A stretch of 64,000 nt of DNA, taken from positions 70,032,817 through 70,096,816 of the forward strand of contig CM071573.1 of the NCBI GenBank assembly GCA_036426205.1. Reading direction: 5' to 3'. This stretch comes from Ascaphus truei (Eukaryota > Chordata > Amphibia > Anura > Ascaphidae). The translations under genes were made by a program, and so were the position numbers. A model generated the notes under the pieces. That model was given only the letters and a program-made list of their open reading frames with translations. It did no database searches and was not told where the DNA came from. This document shows, in pieces, positions 52,776 through 64,000 of this stretch; position 1 is the stretch's first letter, and the number at the start of each line of letters is the position of its first letter.

Positions 52776-53035
52776 TATAGGCATATACAAGGATATACCA
52801 AATAAATGAAACATAGGAGGGATATTGATCCAGGGAGAAATCTCATTACCATTACTGAAGTCAGGAAGGCATTAATTCCCCCCCTAATGAGACATAATTG
52901 GATAATGTTTCAATGGGGTTTATTGTTTGCCTTCCTCTGATTAATAGAAATACAAATACAGGATGAGTATCTCAGTCGACTAAATTTATCGTGAACTCGA
53001 TGGACATGTCTTTTTTTCAACCTCATTAACAATGT
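52776..53035 (+). repeat. LINE 3' UTR fragment, same family as 34780
   Basis: GATATACCAAATAAATGAAAC, GATCCAGGGAGAAATCTCAT and CGATGGACATGTCTTTTTTT correspond to the UTR at 35960-36220. Confidence 0.75.
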
Positions 53036-53038
53036 TTG

Positions 53039-53077
<39 letters not shown>

Positions 53078-53717
53078 CAAAAACAAACAGCAATGAAGTA
53101 GCGCCTCTATTATATCCTGACCAAAGCTAATAGATTAAAGAACTAATATAACTAACCATGAGTGCGTTTAGTGGGGCGGTGTGATAGTGGTTGATACACA
53201 ATGATAAAAACCTGTGATCTCAAAAGTAATATAAGTTAATTCCAAATATATATATCACTACTAATTAATAATAATGAATTAAAAAATATATAAAAAATAA
53301 ACATTAAAAATATATATATATATATTAAATATAACACTCACACACATAGGTCACATTACAATTATATCACTATTTTCATTTTCATTTTTTCACATTTTTT
53401 CATATATTCTCACATATTATATAGTTAGGTTTATGTAGTTATTATACACAATATTTAATCACATATCCTATATGCTCTGGCACACCATGTTCTCTTTCTG
53501 TCCCTGCTTCAAATCCATCTGGTGCAGCTCCTCTGGCTCCCCACCAGAATCGACAAGCCTGGTACTCATATTAATGTTCTATTATGTTATATTTGGCATG
53601 TTGAATGTATATGCTGTGAAGGCTACCAGGGAACGTTTATTAGCCCATTTTTGGGTCGTTTCCTGTTTCTATTATCGGACTGAAAATATCGAAGTGTAGG
53701 TATCCCCTGTGTATCCC

Positions 53718-53749
53718 CTGATGAAGTCATCATCGATGATGAAACGCGT
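53718..53749 (+). ncRNA. Hammerhead-like hairpin motif (copy 4)
   Basis: CTGATGAA, then stem GTCATC, a 3-nt loop, stem GATGAT, then GAAACGCGT. The six-base stem pairs with one G-U. The cleavage site is not located. Confidence 0.4.
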
Positions 53750-54125
53750 AGGGCGTGGTTTGATTGTTGCCGCCATTTGCCCATGAACTTTGCCGCTATC
53801 GGATGTGAGAATTAAGCTCCTGTGTGTCTCACACGGCCCCGACATCAATACAGAGGATTTCCAAGCACTGGTTTCCGGAGGGACCCTTTTCGCCGAGCAC
53901 CGAATAGGAGCAACTCTGTTTCCGGCTATACGAAGGAGGGTCACGTGAGGACGCCGCTGCCTCGAGCCGGACTGAGAGGACCGTGTTACTGGCACATGAG
54001 AGCCAATCTCATATATGCTTTTAATTGCAGTACTTTTGTGAGTGGGCATTTGTTCGATTTTATGTTCCTTGAATACAATTTTTATTACGTTAATGCACTA
54101 GATGTGCGCCTGTTTTTTCTCTTCT

Positions 54126-54127
<2 letters not shown>

Positions 54128-54165
<38 letters not shown>
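54128..54165. repeat. TA microsatellite
   Basis: About 18 TA units, just upstream of the Penelope-like remnant. Confidence 0.9.
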
Positions 54166-54168
<3 letters not shown>

Positions 54169-54199
54169 CACATATGCATACTCATAACACTAGTGGTCA

Positions 54200-55080
54200 C
54201 ATACAACCCTACCCTAGAGGGAATTTGAAAAATAATCAAAGATCTGCAACCCATGCTGGCAGAGAATGTGACATTAAAAGAAATCTTCGCAAACCTCCCA
54301 TTCTTGCATTCTGGCAACCACCAAACCTCAAACAGAAATTAGTCAACAGAAAACTTCATAACAAACTTAAAGACACTGATAATGGAACAAAACCATGCAA
54401 CCCCAGATCCCACAGCCAGTCACAACCATGAAATATTCAATGTTAAAGGATCATACAGCTGCACATCCAGAAATGTGGTATATATGATTCACTGTAACAA
54501 ATGTGACCAAGGATGCTACTAGTACATTAGAGAAACCCAAGGCAGAATGAATATGCACAGACACTCTATACAACACCATGAAGAAGGAAGATACTGCTCA
54601 CCAGTGGGATATCACTTCTCACTACCAGAGCTTTCCAAAAAATGATTTAAAAATCTAAATCCTCAATGGAATGTTTAAATGCATGCAAGAACAGAAAACA
54701 TTTGAACTCAGAATGATAAGACTCATTGACACCAAAACAAGAGGACTTAATGTGGATATCACACACTATCATAATTATTTGTAATGATCCTGCCTGCCTC
54801 TCTGCCAATGTTCCTATCCATTCCTAACCCCCCCCCCCCCTAGCATCCCCTTCCTCCTCCATGCTGTACCTATTACCTTTCCAGTGTCTTCAAATATCCC
54901 TTTCTCACCCTACCTTATCTACATCCCTGTATTTTTCTCCTTTCCTAATCTCTGTTTTAGGCATAGAATCCTTTGTAAATCAGTATTGTCGACCTGAGGA
55001 AGAGAGGAAAACTCTCGAAAGCTTGCCCTACTGTATGATATCAATTGTTAGTCCAAATAAATATGGTATCACCTAATACT
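54200..55080 (+). mobile_element. Penelope-like element remnant (GIY-YIG endonuclease end)
   Basis: Plus-strand frames give PPNLKQKLVNRKL and then, after a frameshift, YSCTSRNVVYMIHCNKCD and, past a stop, YIRETQGRMNMHRHSI. This is the GIY-YIG endonuclease region of Neptune/Penelope-like retroelements. Further on, KTFELRMIRLIDTKTRGLN matches the usual C-terminal block. Stops and at least one shift show it is dead. It ends with a hammerhead-like hairpin and an AATAAATATGGTATCACC tail. Confidence 0.75.
54994..55025 (+). ncRNA. Hammerhead-like hairpin motif at the end of the Penelope remnant (copy 6)
   Basis: CTGAGGAA, then stem GAGAG, loop GAAAA, stem CTCTC, then GAAAGCTTG. The five-base stem pairs perfectly. 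Its position downstream of a GIY-YIG remnant is where hammerhead motifs are known in Penelope-like elements. Confidence 0.5.
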
Positions 55081-55118
55081 GAAGTACTCATTTATTCTGT
55101 ACTATATATAAAAAATAT

Positions 55119-55163
55119 ATATATGTACATACATACATACATACTTACACATAGTATCTATAT

Positions 55164-55208
<45 letters not shown>

Positions 55209-55210
55209 GT
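55119..55210. repeat. CATA and ATC microsatellites
   Basis: (CATA)n followed by about 14 ATC units. Confidence 0.9.
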
Positions 55211-55283
55211 CCCATGTAAATCTACTGCTAAATAAAGGCATCCCCAATCATCTATCTATAATATATAGATGTGTTTATGTGTA

Positions 55284-55317
<34 letters not shown>

Positions 55318-55320
55318 GAA

Positions 55321-55395
55321 GAAGAAGAGATCAGTGTATCTCGAAAGCTCGCACAAATAAAAGCATTTCGTTAGCCACAGAACGGTATCATCTAT
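55321..55395 (+). repeat. Penelope-like tail with hammerhead-like hairpin (copy 7)
   Basis: GAAGAA, then stem GAGAT, a 6-nt loop, stem ATCTC, then GAAAGCTCGCAC and CAAATAAAAGCATTTCG with a GGTATCATC end. A second terminal fragment of the class seen at 54994. Confidence 0.45.
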
Positions 55396-55435
55396 TTATT
55401 TTTTTATTTTTTTGATTATATATATACATATACAC

Positions 55436-55461
55436 ATATACACATACATACATACATACAT

Positions 55462-55500
<39 letters not shown>

Positions 55501-55502
55501 CC
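55436..55502. repeat. CATA / CA microsatellite
   Basis: Perfect tetranucleotide then dinucleotide runs. Confidence 0.9.
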
Positions 55503-55559
55503 AGCATTGCATTGGGATAAAGAAGATTAGGAGTCGTAGAGATTTTTCCCCATATCGTG

Positions 55560-56140
55560 AAACTACTGCATGCGTGGGAAGCTCAAGCCTGCAATGAGAT
55601 CAAGAAATGCTTTCAAGGCACTCAGCCAGCTGTAGATGAAAATGTCAGATAGCCTACCAGAGAGGCAGAACATTATTGGGTATTAATATTCCAGTGGCCT
55701 TGCCTGTAGCCAGACACCTTTACAGCCACATTCTCAAATTAATTTCATAATCCACAGAAAATCAATGTCAATTATTTTTTTTCATCATTTCATTTTCCCA
55801 TAACTGGTAATGCCTACCAGTAAAGCTTATGAAAGGCTAATTTGATCGCACTGACCTAAAAGAGACATGTGGAGCCTATCTGCTAAGCGTTGCAAACGGC
55901 TTTTTTGGCACATGATTGGCTCACGGAAATATAATTTTCAATTGTGCTTCGGTGCTCCCATGTATGAACTTGACATTTCCCAACGGGCGCTATCAGCGTC
56001 AGATATAACATGGACTGTGTTAGGCATACAGATGTAATTGGTATGGATTTAAAAGATGCACCCCAAAAAATGGGGAAAATATGTCAAAATCATCCGCCCA
56101 GTTCTACTTGGCATAAACCCTAAAAAGTATGTTTATATTA
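55560..56140. other. Stretch with nothing recognised
   Basis: AT-rich non-coding sequence between the microsatellite and a family D element. Confidence 0.4.
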
Positions 56141-56150
56141 TTAGCAGAAT

Positions 56151-56562
56151 GAAATCCGCAATTCAAGCGGGTGATTTTTTGGGCAATTTATTTTTTTGCA
56201 TAGGATTGAAGCTAGGGGTCTGTTGGTGCTAAACCCCCCTTTAATTTCAGCCTCTGAGATTCATACCACGGAAGGGGGTGCCGGTAGCCACTCCAGCTCG
56301 CTAGCCGTGATCACGTATTGGCCACTTTTCCCGCACCCTATGGGCCAATAGGAAACCGTGACGTCATCTGGTGCAGCTTCCTATTGGTCCACGTGACGCT
56401 GGAATTTTAAAAAGCAGAGAGATACCGGCACCCCCTACGGAGGTAAGTATCTCGGGAAGCAAGGGGTCCCCGGAGCTACAATTGATGGGGTTCAGCTCTT
56501 GAGACCCCTTGCTTCAAACCCATAGGGGAAAAAAATATCATCAGCTTGGATTGCTCCTTTAA
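56151..56562. repeat. Inverted-repeat element, family D
   Basis: Right end GGATTGCTCCTTTAA as in 26881-27306. Contains GGGGTCCCCGGAGCT and CCTATTGGTCCACGTGAC blocks with mirrored counterparts. Confidence 0.6.
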
Positions 56563-57229
56563 GTTGCAATGTACCCACCAAAAATGTATTTGACGCAGCA
56601 CAGATGTTCCGTTTTGTATGTTAAGAAAATGTATTATTTTCACAGTGTGGCTGTTATAAATAACATGACACAAATAATTGATATTTGCTAATACTAGTTA
56701 TAAATAAAAAAAAGTTAAACCTAATTCTATTTTAATTTAAATTGTATCAATCAGAATTGTATCAACATAAATTTTCAACAACTACTGTATGCGTCATGTA
56801 GGAAGTCACATAACGACATACAGTATGACGCACCTTTTATGACCGTTTGCACTACTGTATATATTAATACACACATGTTGATGCACAAAGAAAATTCAAA
56901 TATGGTCTTGGTACATAGACACCATTGATTAAATAGGGAACCATTGTCCAACACATTGCAAAGTTCAAGTGTATCGCAGAGAACATTGAATCTATACAAT
57001 TGGTTTTGGGGAAAATAAGACCATTGGGTAATATTTAAATGCCTTCACTGTTGGATGCACTTGTTTTACATACTGTCGAGGACCATTGACCAAATGACAG
57101 GTATGTCTGTGTTTTGGACTAAAATATATTTTAAAATAAATAATAATTCTGGTTTAAAAAACAGACAGTGTGTGCCCACGCATACGCGTGCGCGCGCGCG
57201 AGCGGAGACTTGCATATATGTATATACTA

Positions 57230-58330
57230 GCTGACATACCCGGCGTTGCCCGGGCGTGGAAGGGCAGGGGGCATGGAGTGGAAGGGGGGGGCAAAGGCCA
57301 GGGAGGGGGGGGGGGCAAAGGGCAGGGGGGGCAAAGGGCAGGGAGGAGGGGGGCAAGGCAAAGGGCTCGGGATGGGTGGGCAAGGTGCGGGGGCGCAATA
57401 GTGGCCAAAAGGGACGGGGGGGCAAAGGGCCGGGAGGGGGGGGATCAATACCCACCCACACAACAAATCCCCCCCATCACACACACACAATCCACCCCAC
57501 ACACACACACAATCCCCCCCCCACACACACACAATCCCCCCCACACACCAAATCACACAATCCCCACATCAATCCCCCCTCCCACACACACCACACCACT
57601 TCCCACAACGCAAAACACACCACACACACACTACAACACTCAATCCCCCACCCACCCCCCCCCACACACACACATCAATCCCCCCCACCCCCCACCTCCC
57701 CCCACAACACACCACACACTCAATCCCCCCACCCCCCACACACACACTCAATCCTCCAACACAACTCAATCACTCCCCCCCCCCCCACCACACCACACAA
57801 CCACCACCAACACACACACAACACACATTAATCAGTCCACAATTCACCTGGGGGGCGACATGCTCCGATCCCCCAAACCCCCATGCTGCTGAAAACGGGA
57901 AGCGACAGGAAGAGAAGGAGGGGCTTGTCTGTGCAGAGAGAAGCCCCGTCCCCTCTGCAAGACACAGACATAGAAGCAGCAGCACGGATCTTCTGGCCCC
58001 GCCCCCTCTGCAAGACACAGACATAGAAGCAGCAGCTCTGCCCGCCCCCAGGTTTCCCTGCAAGCTGCTCGCGCCCCCCCCTACATAATCGTGCGCCCCC
58101 CCAAGGGGGCGCCCCAAGCTAATGTATGTAACACCCCCCTACCTAGTGTTGTGTGTGGTGTGTGGTGGGTGGTGTTGGTGATTTGTTGGTGTGTGTGTGT
58201 CGTCACTCCGCCTCAGGCCAATGAGAGGCGTGCGGGGGCGGGCGGCCCAAGGGACCAATGAGATTTCCCCTAGGGACACCGGACATCCAGACATGCATAC
58301 AGTGCTTTCACTAATATAGTATAAGATATG
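57230..58330. repeat. GC-rich repeat with G-rich and CACACC-rich tandem tracts
   Basis: Starts CTAGCTGACATACCCGGCG followed by TTGCCCGGG, a signature seen in repeats of many animals (recalled). G-rich (57275-57445) and C/A-rich (57445-57830) strands follow, then CCGCCCCC-type blocks, ending near CACTAATATAGTATAAG. The long open frames here (up to 240 residues) are low complexity. Confidence 0.55.
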
Positions 58331-58526
58331 CAAGTCACCTTGCCAAGCGCCGCCCGCTCAGCGAGCTCAGCGCTAGCGGGGACGCAGCCTAAAAGTAAAT
58401 GTCATATTTCATTCTTTTTTTTTCTTGGATATAGAGATACTGTGGATCACAAGGAGGCAGTATATGCAGAGCAAATAAGGGATCGCTTTCTAATGATTAA
58501 AACCAACACTGGAATGGTTGGATTGT

Positions 58527-58635
58527 AGCCCATATTTAGAAAGGGGTGCTGTTCTATAAGATATCTTCCTGCACCAAGTGAATAGGGTATGTCCTGACAC
58601 CAGGAGGGGTCTTATGGAATAGCACTGTCAGTATA
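58527..58635. repeat. Palindromic short repeat, family B
   Basis: CCCATATTTAGAAAGGGGTG and the mirrored GGGGTCTTATGGAATAGCA. Confidence 0.55.
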
Positions 58636-59076
58636 AGCCTGTGTATTGAAGACCGAAGGGAGCACATGACAGTGTGGAACCGTGACAAAGTGACTCTGCT
58701 TCAGTGATACATAAGACGCAGGTACAAAACGGGCACATTACATGAGCCAACTTGTCCTTTTTTTGCTGTGAATGTCTATGATTCTACAGGGCTTATGTAT
58801 CAAGTGGTACAAATCTAATGAGAAAAACTGCCCCAGAGGTAACAAAGATTAAATACTATTACAATCAATAGGATTTTTTTCTTTTACATTGGGAGCAACG
58901 CTCTTTGCCTCACATTTCCACTAATGTTAACTTGATACCTATGCTCTGGTGACTCTAAATGAGTAATGATAATTGACAGAACGGATACTAATAAAAGGCA
59001 AGGTTTTAGATGGGCAACTCTAGAACCGCTCTATAACTGGTCTAACGTGAATTAACTACATGTATATGTATTCGAA

Positions 59077-59194
59077 CAGGCGTGGCCAACTCCAGTCCTC
59101 AAGGGCCACCAACAGGTGAGGATTTGAGGATATCCCTGCTTCAGCACAGGTGTCTCAATCAGTGGTTCACTCAACAACTGAGCCACCTCTGCTG
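59077..59194. repeat. Truncated hAT-like foldback, family A
   Basis: CAGGCGTGGCCAACTCC through GAGCCACCTCTGCTG. The right terminus is lost. Confidence 0.6.
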
Positions 59195-60165
59195 CATGAA
59201 AGTGTGGCCATTTTTTGTCCCCCTGGGACCAAAGTTGCCTATTTCTGATTGGCGACCCCGGATGAAAGACATTCTACAGCTGGCTAATTTCACACAAGTT
59301 ATGCTTTCGAAACAAAAATGACGTTGTAATCCAGGAGAATACAAACTATGCATGTAAAGCCAAACTGACCTATTTATTAGCCTAATAGGATTTCTGCTAT
59401 GCCCATGTTGATTGTATAATTAATTATCTCAGACACTAGCTGAGCAAATTAACTTGTGTCATTCGCTGATGTTATTATTCTAACTCAATTTATGTGAACC
59501 ATCAATCAGTCGCCTCTGGGATACTATCTATTTGGATTCTTATTCCAGGCTCAACAATACATAGAAACGTTTTCTGAATCCCGTGGGGCCTTTAGAGATA
59601 AAATTCAGCAATTTATTTATTACTCCTAGATTAGATATATTATTATATTTATACCCCTCAGCACTGCTGCTCTCAGAAATGACACTATTAGCTGCAAGTA
59701 ATAGCATCAAAAAGTTGCTCTAGGGTATGTATATACTGCAGTGCAGACCTTTTAACTGATCAAACAGCACAGAAAGGTACTGTAGCACAGTTTTAAAAGA
59801 GATGGCTTTTGTAGCTAATCCATAGGTATTTCAGTGTACACTTATCAGTGCAATTGGCTTCTCTAACAAGATGCAATGGTCCCAAAAGTAACTATTTTGT
59901 ATCTCGTGAAAAATGCATATATTTTGCTCTTTTTCTGGTCTGCCGAATTCAAGCATATATCCAACTAATTATGTTTATCTGTTTCACTAATGATGGCATC
60001 AGAATTACTATACAAACAAAGCCCAATTTACCTGCAGCGTTACATATTGACAAAAGTCTTATTACCAAAAAGCAGTCGATAAAGATGATACAAACCCTGT
60101 GAAGCATTTGTTTACCACTGCAATGGTTTTAAAATATCTATCCAAGTCCAATTGTTTTCAGCTAC
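59195..60165. other. Upstream stretch, nothing recognised
   Basis: AT-rich non-coding sequence, no repeat termini seen. Confidence 0.4.
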
Positions 60166-60173
60166 ATTTAACC

Positions 60174-60407
60174 CAGGGGTGCGCAAACTGGGGGTGCAAG
60201 ATTTTATTTGGGGGGGGGGGGGCACAGCAGTTTCAGAGGCCCCTCACTTACCTGAATTCAGCTGGCTTCAGGCAACGCGGTGTCAAATGACATGTCACGT
60301 CACATGACCCTGCTGCGTCATTTGACGCCGGATTAAAGGTAAGGGGGGCGCGATACTGGGGGAGAGCAGGCATTGGGGGGCCAGCGCAGAGATTTTGCGC
60401 ACCCCTG
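60174..60407. mobile_element. hAT-like MITE, family C, with perfect 8-bp target duplication
   Basis: Ends CAGGGGTGCGCAAACTG and TTTTGCGCACCCCTG. ATTTAACC flanks it on both sides (60166-60173 and 60408-60415). 234 bases, non-coding. This fixes the hAT-type assignment for the copies at 16150 and 46528. Confidence 0.85.
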
Positions 60408-61075
60408 ATTTAACCTATTAAATATACTACTGGCCGTAGTACACTTTTTTCCTAGGAGGGACAGACCCTTAAAGACCGTACCACACACCTTATTTTACCT
60501 TCTTCCAAAGCAATACAAATCCATGAATAGAAAATTAAAACTCGTCTTCCACGTTGTGTTGTAAATCCTAGATGCACAGTGGCCTGTTATTGACTTAACG
60601 AGGCACTAGTGTAAGTTAACGGCCCGTTAAGCATTAACATGTTTCTTAAAAAGCTCAGTATGGACATTTTTTTCCGGGTGGAAATGGCATTGCATTAAGT
60701 ATAGCCTTGTATGCTAATGATATGCAAAAGAGGTGTTCCCCTCTTACAATGTCTATCCAGCGAGGTGCGTTACAGGTATCGCTGTCTTTCAGATAAGGGG
60801 AGCGCATGATGACAACGACGGGGATATGTGGCATAAACAGATGCATAGAATGGTGTAGCCAATTGTGACATGAATACATATCTATAAAAGTGTGTTGGTC
60901 CCACTCACAGATTTTCCTTGAATATAAGGCATATCAGAGATTCAACCTCTCTCTGAAGGGAGCACTAATGTAGGCTCCCCCCATGGATGTGTTTTCTTTG
61001 TGTTATAGGTAAAGCAGGGATTTAACCTGACGTTAGGTAATTCCTAATGGTGGCGTTACTCCAATCCAGACCAGG

Positions 61076-61135
61076 AGAGAGTGAGAGAGAGACAGAGAGA
61101 GAGACAGAGAGAGAGACAGAGAGACAGAGAAAGAG
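61076..61135. repeat. GA-rich microsatellite
   Basis: (GA)n with GACA interruptions. It lies inside a larger mirrored region (AGTAACGCCA at 61171 versus TGGCGTTACT at 61051). Confidence 0.85.
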
Positions 61136-61499
61136 TCGCTCTATCTCACCCCATATTCCAGGGTCTGGATGGGAGTAACGCCACTGTTCTGTAAAACATA
61201 CTCAATGCGAGCCATGTTATTTGAAGCTTATACAAGGCAGTACTAATTTAACATGGCATTAAGCCTATGTTAATGATATATACAACAGCTGTTGTTTATG
61301 CATGTAATTAGCTTTATGAATATGCGTTAACCTCAGGGAACATAATGGCCGTTAATGATTTTGATATCGGCCACGTTATTAGCACTGAGTGAGTACTGAC
61401 CTCTCTGGATCTGGGTCTGAATGGTAGATTTACTAAAGTGTGATAGCCATGATTGCTTGTCAATGTCCATTTAAGTGAAGAGAGAAACAGGGGCCTATG

Positions 61500-62395
61500 C
61501 GCTAAGCTCCGATAAGTCACTTATCGCCACCGTATCGCCAAAAAAGCCTACTGCTATTCAGTAAGCTCCGATAAGTCTGCGCTAAGAGAGTCTTTCGGCC
61601 AATTTTTTTGCCGAAAAAAAACCCGCCAAATGCGCGACGATAAGCCACTTATCACCACTTATCACCAGCTTTTCAAACTCATGGTATTCTAGTAGCCCTG
61701 ACTAGCTTATTGAGGCTAATCGCGGCTCGCCAGGAAAAGTTGGCAAGAGGGTGGTAAGAAGCTGCCGATAAGGCGACGAGACGGGACTTAGGAAAAGAAA
61801 TGCATTTTTCCTGCATCGGATTGATGCTGGGAGTCTCAGGAGCTGATATCCATTAATATCAGCACCAAATTCCCCTGGCATCAATCCCATGCAAGAAAAA
61901 TGCATTTAAGTCAACTTCAATAAATAAAAACACTAGCCAACCAATTAAATAAATACAAGCAGTAACCATTTATTTTTATGTTCATTCTGTGGAGGTCATT
62001 GTTTGTCATTTTGCTGGCTTGTTTTGTATTTTCTTTTTTCTATTGATTAGCGTTTTTAATTAGCGATTTCTTGTGTTGCCTCCTGCTTTTAAGTGATGTG
62101 TTGGATAGTGGTTTTAATAATTAATTGATTTGTTGGCTTCTGGTTGAAATTAATTCATTTTTTAGTTGGTTACTGCTTGTATTTATTTAATTGGTTTGCT
62201 CTGGTTTTTATTTATTTAATTGTGTTGTTTAGGTGCTTGTGTTTGATTATTGTTGAATTTTGACCTTCATGCTTTTTGATTAGGGTTAGGGCACCCCATA
62301 ACGGGGCCTGTATCTCGGGATGCAGGGGGTCCCCAGACCTCAAATCAATGCGGTTCTGCTCCGGAGACCCCCTGCTCACGTACACTAGTAATAAA
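61500..62395. repeat. Cluster of diverged inverted repeats
   Basis: CGATAAGTCACTTATCG-type palindromes (61509 onward), a hairpin around TGATGCTGGGAG and CATCAATCCCATGC (61811-61897), mirrored CCAACCAATTAAATAAATAC and GTATTTATTTAATTGG blocks (61937, 62176), and a family D-like GCAGGGGGTCCCC…GAGACCCCCTGC hairpin (62320-62375). The overall element limits are unclear. Confidence 0.5.
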
Positions 62396-63167
62396 ATGTA
62401 AACTTTAAAAAAAAAAACATTTCGGGAGAGATTTGCACAGAGAGTGGCAGCTCTCTCTCTCTCTCTTTGCAGCAGAAAGAACTCGTCGGGTGAGCCCTTT
62501 TCAGAGAGGCTATCTTCACGTCACCGGCTACTCGCCATTTTTGCAAATGTTGCTATCACTGGTACTCGGGGCTTTCTGCATACCGTGATAGCAACGCTGT
62601 CAAAAACCGAGATTTAAAAACCCTGGCAATTTTTTTCTAGTGCAAAGGCCCCACAATGAGGATAATTTATCAGTCCCCCGGTGCAAGAAAACGGCACCTA
62701 ATTCATTACAGATGTAGCACCCTTGTGGAAATACTACGTTACTGGAGGGCTCCAGAGGGTAACTGTATGGGTAATTACAGTGTAACAGCCTCTCATCACA
62801 TGGTGGGGAGTTGCTGGGCAGAACCTAGCCTCATCCACCTTCTCAATGGTGCCTAGTGATGTCACTAAGTAATGATGCTTTGCAGAATCCAAACCACTCC
62901 CTAGTAGTAATAGCATTAGAACCACCTCCTCTGGTGTACCACTGGGCAGTTTTCACCTAATACGGGTTACCACAAAGGGACACTGCGATTGCAATATTTA
63001 GCAATCTAACTGAACCCTTTACTGATAGAAGAGAATATAGGAAATTCAGCGCTCGTGCTGCAGATATATAGTTTGCTGGAAGCATTAATCCCCTTGCAGC
63101 ATGTGTGTAGAGCGTCTCCCCAATGGGCTCCTAGAACAAGGTGACCCCCAAAATGGGGGACACCTTG

Positions 63168-63700
63168 GGATGAAAAGACGAAAAATGCACACAATGCGCA
63201 CCAGGGATTAAAATAAAATATTTTCGTTGTGCGAAGCGCGTAGAGGTCACGACAGGTCACTGCGCGTATGCTGATAGGCTGAGACGGCGTTTGCAGGGAG
63301 CTCTGGCGGTGGCAACATCTCTGCGGTGGCGTGGTCCGGACCCTCATACGTTCCCCGCAGAACCTGCTTGGGACTTCAGTGTAAGTCTCCGTCTCCCCCT
63401 TTCAGCCTCAGGCAGTTGTTCAGCTACTATCTTAGCTTAATTCTGGGTACATGAATCCCGTTTTTTTGAACATTCATGTCTTTTTATTTAATTTAATTGT
63501 TATGTTGTGTGTAGATTTAGTCTAATTAGATACATTTTACTCTTTATGTGGTTTCTGTCCATTGTTACTTAAATCCGGATCTATAGCATATGTGTACTGA
63601 GGTGGGGTTGAATCCCCTCAGTTATTTTTTGTTTTATTAATAAATATTTTACTTTATTTTAATCCCTGGTGCACATTGTGTGCATTTTTCTCCTTTACTG
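63168..63700. repeat. Foldback of about 530 bp
   Basis: The arms AATGCACACAATGCGCACC…AGGGATTAAAATAAA (63184-63222) and their complement TTTATTTTAATCCCTGGTGC…TGTGTGCATT (63653-63687) enclose about 430 bases. Confidence 0.7.
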
Positions 63701-64000
63701 ATAGATATTACCGCCACTCCGGATCCACACCACCCGACTATCGGGTTAAGCACAGGGATACGCTGCATACCGCTTTTGCCAACCCTATTTAACCCCACCT
63801 GTGTGTGCTTCCGATCCGGCCTTCTGGGGAATATCTCCGCTACCTTCAGAGGACCCTGGCAACTTACAATTGGGGATATAGTTCTGCCTGTGCAGGATCC
63901 ACAAAGTCTGTAGCCTCACTTATCTTAAAGTTGCTGAACATTCATACCTTACGTGGTTCTGAACAATTAATACTTTCCTTGATCCATGTACAGGTGGAGG

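Noticed and set aside
53672..54187. Open frames of about 120 residues on both strands
   Set aside because: They overlap the hairpin-bearing repeat and show no conserved motif; the base composition follows the repeat.
57170..57892. Open frame of 240 residues
   Set aside because: It runs through G-rich and CACACC-rich tandem tracts. The product is low complexity, with no domain and competing frames on both strands.

Overview
The window is vertebrate nuclear DNA, most likely from an amphibian, probably a frog. I judge this from a kinase gene split into many small exons and from very dense repeats: foldback hAT-like elements, a CR1/L2-type LINE, a Penelope-like element, tRNA-derived SINEs and microsatellites. 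There are no operons and no bacterial-type genes.

One protein-coding gene can be supported. It is a complete PRKG2-type cGMP-dependent protein kinase on the minus strand, with 18 coding exons from 51081 (start) to 2717 (stop). All exon junctions were placed by hand at AG/GT sites. The phases join without a break into 2274 nt, or 757 residues, close to the roughly 760 residues recalled for mammalian PRKG2. In order the protein has an N-myristoylation start (MGNG), a leucine-zipper coiled coil, a pseudosubstrate-like autoinhibitory segment, two cyclic-nucleotide-binding domains, a full AGC kinase domain with every catalytic motif, and a C-terminal tail ending in an aromatic residue. It differs from recalled human PRKG2 more than I would expect for an orthologue, so a third vertebrate PRKG paralogue is possible.

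Layout, left to right: 1-2716 is 3' flank or 3' UTR. 2717-23063 holds exons 18 to 10 (C-tail and kinase domain). 26466-42408 holds exons 9 to 2 (cGMP-binding half). 42409-50635 is intron 1, filled by a LINE that other elements have interrupted. 50636-51081 is coding exon 1. 51082-64000 is upstream DNA with no further gene and no promoter that I can identify; it carries a decayed Penelope-like element at about 54200-55080 and several GC-rich repeats.

The most interesting non-genic signal is a short hairpin found at seven loci. A fixed 5' flank (CTGATGAA or close variants) and a fixed 3' flank (GAAACGCG or GAAAGCTTG-like) enclose a 4-6 bp stem whose sequence differs at every locus but still pairs. 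This resembles the hammerhead ribozyme core known from Penelope-like elements, and one copy lies directly downstream of a recognisable GIY-YIG-type Penelope remnant. Other notable items are foldback elements with 8-bp target duplications (hAT), a GC-rich insertion whose empty site can be read from a second LINE copy in the same window, an intron made almost wholly of a telomere-like block plus a 43-bp satellite, a 24-bp tandem array open in several frames, and a pure CAG/CTG tract of about 30 units.
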